Positions 1 to 9,700 of a DNA stretch of 23,842 nt are shown piece by piece (the first letter of the stretch is position 1; every line of letters starts with the position of its first letter). Position numbers and translations under genes: made by a program. The stretch is taken from NCBI GenBank assembly GCA_000969725.1, contig JXSR01S022867.1. The stretch is one strand, 5' to 3'. The notes beneath the pieces are model-generated. The model was not told the origin of the DNA and did no database searches. It worked only from the letters and a program-made list of their open reading frames with translations. The DNA is from Ophiothrix spiculata. Taxonomy: Eukaryota > Echinodermata > Ophiuroidea > Amphilepidida > Ophiotrichidae.

Positions 1-504
1 TGGGAGACTTTTTTTTCTTGTCAGTTAAGAAAAGCTACGTCAAACAATTTTGGGGTACCTTTTTGAGTCTGGCGCCGCGCTTGACGGACAACCAAATTTC
101 TGACGGACAACCAAAAATTACAACCTGGTTGTCCGTCGGACAACCATGTTTTTCTCCTTAATTCGAGCGCTGGTCCTGTGAAATACAAATCTATGAAAAA
201 TGGGGGCTACACTGCATGTCAAAAGTTCCTACCCATGATTTCTACATGTTTGCAGTTGAATTAGATTAATGTTTTTCTGATAATTGTTGCACACCAACAA
301 AGTCTCATCGGTTCAAATTTGCCAACAAGCGACACCGATTTGCAAAGAATGATTGATTTTCAAAAATTACCTCTGAATTCAATTCTTGCAAATTCCGGAA
401 CGACACAGTGAGGGTAAAACAATACAATACAATACTTTTGATAGGAATACCATACTTGCAGTCAACTCAAATTATGTTATCTGTTCATTTTATTTTTTCT
501 ACAG
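1..504. other. Intron (partial) upstream of HYR1
   Basis: No coding signal is seen here. The first 150 bases carry a cluster of TGACGGACAACCA motifs and a near-perfect palindrome (listed separately). The polypyrimidine tract TTTTATTTTTTCTACAG at the right end is the acceptor of the HYR1 exon. Confidence 0.7.
82..146. repeat. GACGGACAACCA direct/inverted repeat cluster
   Basis: TGACGGACAACCA occurs at 82-94 and again at 101-113. A 21-bp palindrome whose arms are TGGTTGTCCG and its complement lies at 126-146, with only the central base unpaired. It may be the edge of a transposable element. No partner end is seen in the window. Confidence 0.6.
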
Positions 505-747
505 ATACTGAAGAACCAACATTTACTGTTTGTCCAGCATCTTTATCAGCCAGGGCTCTTTTAGGCACCACCGTTTCAATGTCATGGACCCCTCCAACAG
601 CCAATGACAACTCAGGATTAGCTGTTACTATAACAACGACCCATGACCCCGGTGATAGTTTTGCTATTGGTAACACTGCTGTGAGTTATGCAGCAGTTGA
701 TGAAGCTGGAAATGTTGCCTTTTGTACTTTCTCTGTGCTTATTGAAG
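505..747 (+). CDS. Exon: HYR domain 1
   Basis: This 243-bp exon lies between acceptor TTTTTTCTACAG and donor GTATGTG and has phase 1 at both ends, the usual arrangement for a shuffled module. The peptide has the HYR hallmarks in order: an acidic start before a Cys-Pro pair, a Val-x-x-Ser-Trp strand, Asp-Asn-Ser-Gly, Pro-Gly-Asp-Ser-Phe, Gly-Asn-Thr-x-Val-x-Tyr, Asp-Glu-Ala-Gly-Asn and the second Cys in CTFSV. HYR is an immunoglobulin-like fold used in adhesion proteins such as hyalin. The open frame runs upstream of 505 to about 408, but that part is intronic: it precedes the acceptor and contains its polypyrimidine tract. Confidence 0.9.
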
Positions 748-3700
748 GTATGTGAGATTAGAATGCTTTATCCAAATTATTGGCAAAGAAAACTTCTTCA
801 AATTGTAGTTAATTTTGCACACTAATTATCAATCATGATATAGATACAGCAACTAGCATGGAAGTATAATGTAGTATATTTTGTGAACAAATTTGTTCCT
901 CTGAGATTCACACTGATGTGTGCGATATTCAGATATCTATCAAATTGAAAATATGTTTAAAACTCATTGAAAATACAACATTTTGAAATCCTCAAATTTA
1001 AAGCATGGTTGACTGTTTCTATCATGCATCATTTTGACAAATTTTCAATACTGATTTATGAAGAATGTAATATAAATTTGAACATTTGCTTAGTTGGGAT
1101 TGTTGTGGAGTGGTTTTTTGGAGGCAAACCTTATTTTTCCCTTTATAGTAAAGCTCATAAAACGAGAACATTCCTGGGAAGAAGTTTTCTTTGCCAATAA
1201 ATCAATTATTTTGTACAAAATTGCTTTTAAAACACTGATGCAATGAAATTTTAATACAAAGGGACTTATTACTTTGTGTCCAGCAACTTCATCATAAAGA
1301 GTTACCAGTATATATTGAAATATTGGAGTGACATATTGCTGTCCATATCAATGTTTCTTGAAAATATATTAATTCGTCATTTTTATTTCATGTCATCTTT
1401 TTCCATAAAGAAACAACTGGTCCAGTTTGGAACGACTGCCCTCCACCAAAAGTTGTGACTAATGACCCAGGAGAAGCCACAGCCGTTGTGTCTTGGACAG
1501 AGCCTACGGCGGTTGATGCTGATAGTGTACCTATAACAACATCTACTCATAACTCAGGAGATACCTTTGATGTTGGGGTTACCTTGGTAACATACATGGC
1601 AACTGATGGAGATGGATTTATGGCTTCCTGTGCTTTTGCCATCACTGTGGAAGGTTAGTTTGCTAATTTGCTTATTTACTAAAAGTAGATTTCCACAAAT
1701 TAAAGGAGCATGGTACAATTGTTTCAGCTTTTTTCAAACTTTGTGGTGCCAATATATTGCTCATACATTTCTTATAATTTATGTGAAATCACTCAGCTGA
1801 GATATATATGTGAAAATGTGTCTAATTATGGTAACCATAATTAATTTGACACAGTAACGTGTAGGTGGCTCTGAAATACAAATTGCCATAAAATCAAAAT
1901 GGTTCGGCCGATTCAGCTGAAATTTGAAACTGAAAACTCTTTTATGGCCATCTTCAATATGACAATGAAAACCATATTTTTAAAATCAGACTATGCTCCT
2001 TATGTGTGTGTTTTGCAACTGGAAGGTATAAGTCAGCAAAAGTTGATGGGAATCATGGGTCAGGGCAATGTATCCGAAGGTGGTTTCAGAGTGGGTGTCG
2101 AATTGTAGCTTGTAGCTGCAGCAGACAACCAAGTATTTGCAAGTTTAAGTTGTTGTAATATAACAAGACACATTTGCATATTGCGATGGTCTGTTGCAAG
2201 AAAAGTTGAATTGATTCCAACTCAAAATTATGTGCTGTTGCGACCGTCATAACTGTGTAATCAATATATTGGCTTGTCGTGCTTGCCACAAAATGTCCCA
2301 GGTGTGATAATGTTGAGTTTGCGCACTTGAAATTTTGGATGATCAACATTTAACATTGTGTATGTGTTGCACTTGCTCTTTAGAACAGTAATTTAATCTA
2401 CCCTATCAACACAATTTTGTCATCACCTCACTGGCAACTTGAAAATGCTTTATCCCTTTCACACATAATTGACAATGCCCAAAACTAAACAGGGAGGCAT
2501 ATAACCAAGTGAATGTAGAAAAGTATCAAAAATCTCAGCTCTCCCATTTTAATGCCTCTTGTCAAAAGAAAAGAAGATGCTTGCTGTGGAATTAAAATGC
2601 CTCTAAGGAAAGAATTTCTTCCTACTCTTTATCTTTGATCTTTCAGATAATGAAAACCCAGTAATTACCAATTGTCCATCTGCTATTTCAACCAGAGCTT
2701 TAGCAACCAACATACCTGTGCAGTTATATTGGCTGCGACCTACAGTATCTGACAACGTAGCAACTAATGACTTGCTGGTTTCCACTCATAATCCTGGGGA
2801 TACTTTCCCTAGTGGCCAAACACAAGTTGATTATGTAGCAACAGATGAAGCAGGGAACCAAGCCACTTGTGTGTTTACTGTTGATGTACAAGAAGTTGAC
2901 CCAGCTGGTAAGATTTTTGTTGAATTGATTATTAACTTTATAGTAAACAGTTTGAGGAATACTTGTAGCTCTTGGTTTGGTCTTTTAATACCAACAATTA
3001 TGCTGTCTCGAGTGGTATGTTGACGTTTTTGAATCGATATTTTATCTCATATAAAAAGGGCTCAAATAATATGTCAACTGCATTAGAAATGTATCTTGGG
3101 ACACTTTCTCAATATCCATTTGGTACTACATTCTGGCAACAAAACTGCCGACAAGAGGTGGTCTCTGAACTGATCTTGGATGTACATCTGAGCCCACTTA
3201 AAATGTGTTCTCTTTAGGCAAGGAAGTAAACTTTGATGTAGCATTGAGTGCCATGACCTGGTACCAAAAACATGCACTTAAGATGCTAAATCAAACTGGC
3301 TTGGTCGTCAGTGTACAATTAACTTCTGTATATTTTAATGGCCCCAGTGATCAATGTGTCTTGTCAAAAAGCAATATATATGACAACATTCTTTCAGTAT
3401 TATGACCTTGTTTCTTCTTAGACAAATTGGATTCTTTAAATTTCACCATAAGCATAGTGTTGTTTTGTATTGCAGACACCGCTTCATACAATGGGACCCT
3501 TGGTTTAGATCGTATTGGGAGTGTTGATGGACCATTTACAAGTAGTACCACACTGCTCAGTCAGAATCTCATAAGAGAGGTATGCAATTTTATACTGAAT
3601 TTAATTTTAGTCTCTTCCAAATAACATTGTTTTGCCCAAATCTAAAGATCATAGAAATTTGCTTTTATCATTATGAGAAAATTCATATGTCATGCACATG

Positions 3701-6700
3701 TGTAAACTATATTTGGTAAGATATTATAATTAGAGGGTTGATCAATGTCTATAGTCTATTTTGGTATTGTAAACTTATTCTAACAATTTTCGAACACTGA
3801 AACCTTATAGCCCAATAAATGTATACTTTAAAGAAATTGAAATGGGGAAATTGGTGCCATTTTGTTGTTGCCTGTGTTGTCGCTCACTGAGCAGAGATAC
3901 TGTACCTCTGGATTGGTAATTGGCCTGATAGATAAGCATATCAGGTAAATATTCAGTATAGTGCATAGACAAGTCAAGTCAAGTTAAGTCAAGTAAAGTC
4001 AAACTTTATTACTCCATAAATGGAAATTCTGCACATAATGAAAGCACATAAATATATAAACATTATACAAACAAATTACATATTACAAACAATATTTGTG
4101 CCCCTTTGAAACTGAGAATTATGCGTTTGAATAACCTGCGGAACAAAGGAGGATAGATATCGGCCGGTCACGGCAGACGCATGCGCCCAGATCTTGAAAT
4201 CAGCTGACCTGGAGTTTGTCATCTATTGTTATCCCAAGGTATTTATATGCTGAAACGCGTTCAACGTTACTTCCTTTTAGAACGACGGGGCTTAGAGGTG
4301 AACTCGAAGTTATGAAGTCAATAATCATCTCATTTGTTTTGGAAACATTTAACTCAAGAAATTGGAATCACAATAGTTGACGAAACTTGACAAGCTGATG
4401 TTGGAAGATGGTGTCCTCGTCATTTGTAATCAAACCAACCATAGCAGTATCATCAGCAAACTTAATAAGTGGACAAAGAGGATCACTAGATCTACAGTTA
4501 GAGGTGTATAAAGTAAATAAAAAACGGTGCAAGAATGGTGCCTTGCGGAGCACCTGTGTTGGATTGGAGACAGCGTGATATTGTTTTACTGCTTGTGAAT
4601 CTAACGAACTGTGAACGATCAGTCAAATAATTCAGAATCCATGCCAGTACTGAACTTGGAATATCGTGGTGAAATAATTTCTGAATCAGTAGATGCGGCT
4701 GAATGGTATTAAATGCTGATGAGAAATCAAAGAACATTATTTTCACTGAATTCCCCTCTCTTGCCCTATCAGTGTGATTATAAATTTTATCCAACATAAC
4801 TAAAATAGCATCAGTACAGCTACGTTTACAGTGTGCGCATATTGTGTTACATGCAAACCATCTGCCTTTCTGACAGCGTCTTGCACTGAGCTAGGTTACG
4901 CCAATTATCCCACTAATCCGTTTCTAAAGAGTCTCAAAGTGTGGCACGCACAGCTGTATAATGCCATTGGTAAAATTAACTCGCCTTCATGAGCGACAAT
5001 CCAAAGTGGCCACCATCCCATTCGGTTTACATGGTGGTCAATTCAAGATGGTGAGGGGCACCGATTACCTTTTTTTTAAATTCCTTTGAATGCTCAGATT
5101 AATGAAAATATTATAAAATGGCAATGTCCCCTAGAATTTAAACCTGTACTTTCTGCACCCTTGCCCAATTTCAACCTATGGCAATCCATCTAGGAGGGTA
5201 GAATCACTCCATCGTCTTGAGATTCAGTGGTGTTTGAGTTGATGCCATGGGTTTATGCCTATAGCTTGATTTTTTTGCTTTATGTAATTAGAATTATATG
5301 TCATTGGGTATTTTCAACACAAAGAATTATCACTTTGATCTTTAAGATAATTTTGAATTATCAGATTTTGTGATGATTGGGTTCATGATATGTTTTCTTT
5401 ATTCTTTGTCTTGATTTACAATATTTTCTTGTGCTTTTTAATCAGTATTTTTATGCGTCCTCCTAACAACGTATGCTTTGGGCGGGTCGTTTGGTTTTGT
5501 TCTTGTAAAGCGCATTTAAGCCTTGCATCTTGCACTCTATAAATCTCCTTTATTATTATTATATTACAGTTGGATTCTGTGTTGAGATCTAGTTCTATCA
5601 GCAATAACTATGTCGGCATTGACAGTATAACAGCATCCCTGAATAGTGACGGAATCGCAGTGTTAGAGTACACATTGTATGTGCTCCAAGACGCTGGCTT
5701 TGGTATTGCTGTTATTGAGGAGTCATTTGAAGAGAGTCTGAGTGGCACTGATGAGAATGAGTTCATGAGTGGTAATAGAGTCGTTAATGCATCATTTGTA
5801 TTGGGTAAGTTAATAATGGTCTTTATGAACTTTTTTCTGAGAAAATAGTTTAACGTTTTGTACTGGGTAAAACTTGGATGGAGAAAGGATTTTAGTCTTG
5901 GTTTTTATCACATTTTTCCTATGTTTTGGATATTGGAACCTAATTAATATGATAGAAGACACTTCAAAGGTAATGTTTCTAATGAAATCAGAAATTCAAC
6001 CTCGGATGCGATATTTGATTATGCTCGCCTTCAATGACCCGTATAACGTAATATACTATGCTGACTTTCAGGTAGCTCTTGATATGGCAAGTTCCATATT
6101 TTGTTACACTACTATAGTATATCTCAAAGTTACAGGAGCATGGTCCGATTGCCTCAACTTTTTTTCAAACTTTTCGAGATTTTGGTTCCAAAATGTTGCT
6201 CATATTTTTCTGATACTCCATGTAAAATTTCACGGCTGAGTTATGTTCCATTTTGGATGTATATATGAAAATGTTTCTAATTATGGTAACCATGATTAAT
6301 TTAACATAGTAACGTACAGGCAGCTCTGAAAAACAAAATTGCACATAAAATCAAAACGGTTTGACTTGTTCAGCTGAAATTTGACATTTGAACCTCTTGG
6401 GTGGTCATCTTTCATTTGACATTGAAAACTAAATTTTAAAAAATTGGACCAGGCTCCTTTTACCACATATCAATTTAGATGACTGATGATTGTTAAGCAC
6501 ATATTATCACTGTACAAAACCACTCTATTTTTGAAAAGGGCTCAACAAGTAACCATGTAGCCATACATGGTGGTTTGTTGCCATTTTTGGTGTGACCAAA
6601 GTTGACTCTTGTCAAAATATTATGCAGAAATGCTTTGAAATATTGTTAATTTTGTCAGGTGTAACCCCTAATTGTGTTTAGCAAAACTAGCCGAACTGGG

Positions 6701-9700
6701 ATCACATCCATAAAAGTTGGGGAACTCCTGGTCTAAACTGGTCTAAACTTGACCATAACACCTGGAAAAAGTTCCTGGTAATTATGGGTTCATTTATATT
6801 TTACATGTGTAATCACTTGATTTGACACATGTGACAGCTAGCTCTCAACTAATCGAAACATTTGAAATTACACAAGTAGGTACCTGCATGTGAATAAATA
6901 TGATACCATAATTTCTGCCTGATAAACCGTGGATTTTGACAAAAACGATAAGTGCGGATTATCTAATGTTGACCTCTATCTATTTCAGGAATCTGTCCAA
7001 TTGACTTCTGTGAGAATGGTGGCTTATGCTTTCTTGACAAAGATAACTTTGTCAGTGTGTGCCAGTAAGTAAAACATGTGAGGCATTTGTAAATATATAT
7101 CTAAATATAAATTCTATAGTCAATAGGCTTGTTCAATCCGTAGTATACAGATTGGTTTATAAAATTGTAAATTCCCCTATCGAAATGTTTTGTAGATATG
7201 AATAGACCTCACAATAGGCTTATATAGACTGATGGACAGAATGAAAAGGAATTACAATTACACACATGCTAATTTTACAAAAGCTAAGAAGATAATTTGT
7301 TAACAGTGTGTAAACTAAGGATTTGAACAAGCTTATGTATGCATTTACATTTAAGATTTTTGAAAGTGAATCTAATTCTTTTGACAAATCTATGCTAATC
7401 TTTTACCAAATGTGACCATCTACCACAGACGGGCCATAAAGTTGGCCTCTGGTTATTTTCACTTTCTACATATCTACAAATTTGTAAGGCCGGCCATGTT
7501 ATAATGATTAAAAACACACCCAGTAAATGTCATTTGACATCTACAAGTAAAGTAATGGCCCTTCAAAGGTTGTCATAGAGCAAAAGCAAAAACAATGTAT
7601 GCAGAGCTGAACATTGGCACCTACCAACAGTTGGTGACAAGTGATTTTGGTATTGGTTTGGAAAAAATCAAAAGCTACCTACCCAACTGACCAGCAAGTA
7701 CAAAAATACCGCTGTCCAGCCCTGAATATATGCCTATTATTACACGATTTGGAGGAGCATGGTCCTATTGCTTAAACTTTTTTTTTGAACTTTTTGAGAT
7801 TTAGGTACCGAAATGTTGCTCATATTTTTCTTATAACTCATGTGAAATTTCACAGCTGAGTTATATGCCATTTTAAAGATAACTGTGAAAACGTGCCTAA
7901 TTATGGTAACCACAATTAATTTAACACTGAAATGTGTAGGCAGCTCTAAAATACAAAATTAACTAAACCTCTGTAGTGGTCATCTTTCATATGAAACTGA
8001 AAACACAATTTTGAAAAATTGGACCATGCTCCTTTAAGAAAACTAATCAAAATATTTGTCCTAATTTTTCACTTTGTCTTTTTTTTTTCCTAGATGTCCT
8101 TCAGGATACACTGGGACACAATGCCAATCAAGAGTCATCTTATCACAAACTCTCATCATCATCAGTGTTACCTCGGGATTATTCCTCATCCTCTTAATCC
8201 TCCTGGTTATATGTTGCATTCTAACATTGGGAAATGACTACCGAAAAAAAGAAATGGACCGGGAAAAGTTCCCTCTAACAGGGTCAGAAAAAGCAAATGG
8301 AATTCATAATCCTAAAGGAAGTAAAATGCTGAATGGAGAATTTAAAAATGGTGTCCACAATGGTGTGGTTTCTTTTTATCCAAATGGTGTGAATACTATA
8401 TCAGGCGATCATATACAAAATGGAAATCCACAAAGACTTACGAATGGTGGTCCATACTTTGGTCAAAATCCCTCCTCACAAACTGCGACCCAACCGCAGC
8501 CAAGATTGATACCAATCGATCCAAGTAGTACTTCGTATGTGCCGGCATATCCTCCACCAACATATCAAAATGGAAGAACACAGGACACGTCTCCTAATGA
8601 TGATTCCGCAGGACCTCGGTTTCAGCACAAAACTCCTGACCGAATCCTAAGGCACATGGCGAACGGCAATGTGAATTATCGCTACGTCACGGATGGCAGC
8701 TATCGTTATGTGCTGGATGACAGATCTCGTGTAGTCCCATTAAGAAGGACAAGATCATATGGAGATCATTTGTTACTGTATGATGATCATGATGATCATA
8801 GGAGAAGGAGAAAGAAGAGACATAGGAAAAGAAGAACAAGAAGCTTAGGGGTAAGTCATAATGAGCAGATTTTTAGGGACTTAAGGGGGCTGAGGAGAGC
8901 CTGAATATACCTAATGCCATCATTCTCAATCATAGGTTGCCCATTGGCCAATGGGGCTTGTAAAAGCATTTTATCCACCCTGGGAAAAGCTAATGCTGTG
9001 GAAAAATGACTTTAAAAATTAGGTACTACATTTAGTTTAATATAAATTTTGCCTAACATATTCACAAAATCATGAGTTGAAAGTTCAATAATGCAAAATG
9101 TTCTTGCTCTTGGGTGTGGGTCACCTGGCCTGTGCTTGACCACCAAGGTAGCCATCATCCATGTTAAAATCTTGACCCAACTTCATAAAATCTTTCTAAA
9201 TTAGTAAGTTACTAAGATTTGGTATCATTCCAAAGGTTCACCAATTCTAAGGTTCACTTGTTCAAAATGAAATAAGGTTCGCCAGTCCACAAGTGTATAT
9301 TTTCCTATACCTAAGGTTTTGAATTTGAAGAAATGTCTGTCAGTCCGAAAATAGGGTTCGCTAGTCCGAATTAAAAAAAAATTGCTTGTCCGAAAATAAA
9401 ATAAGACCCACTAGTCTGAAATTCAAATAGGTCCGCTAGTCCTAAGGTTCGCCAGTCTGAAAATGAAATAAGGTTCACTAGTCTGAAAATGAAAAAAGGT
9501 TCGCCAGTTTGAAAATAAAAAAGGTTCACCATTCCGAAAATAAAACGAGGTTTACTAGTCCAAAAATAAAAAATGTCTACTAGTCTGATAAAAGGTGTTT
9601 GCTAATCAACATAATCAATTATTTTTTTGACTAGCAAACCTGTTTTATTGTCAGACTAATAAACTTTATTAAAATATACATTAATGGTATGGAATATCAT

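Noticed and set aside
408..504. Open frame continuing upstream of the HYR1 exon with a possible start
   Set aside because: It crosses a clear polypyrimidine tract and acceptor (TTTTTTCTACAG). The extra residues do not belong to an HYR domain, and the split-codon phase fits an upstream exon.
3083..3277. Minus-strand 64-codon frame in intron 3
   Set aside because: No domain pattern, and it overlaps intronic sequence of the plus-strand gene.
3205..3405. Possible extra exon after HYR3 beginning at an acceptor near 3217
   Set aside because: No donor in a compatible phase and no domain pattern. The direct junction from 2907 to 3476 already preserves frame.
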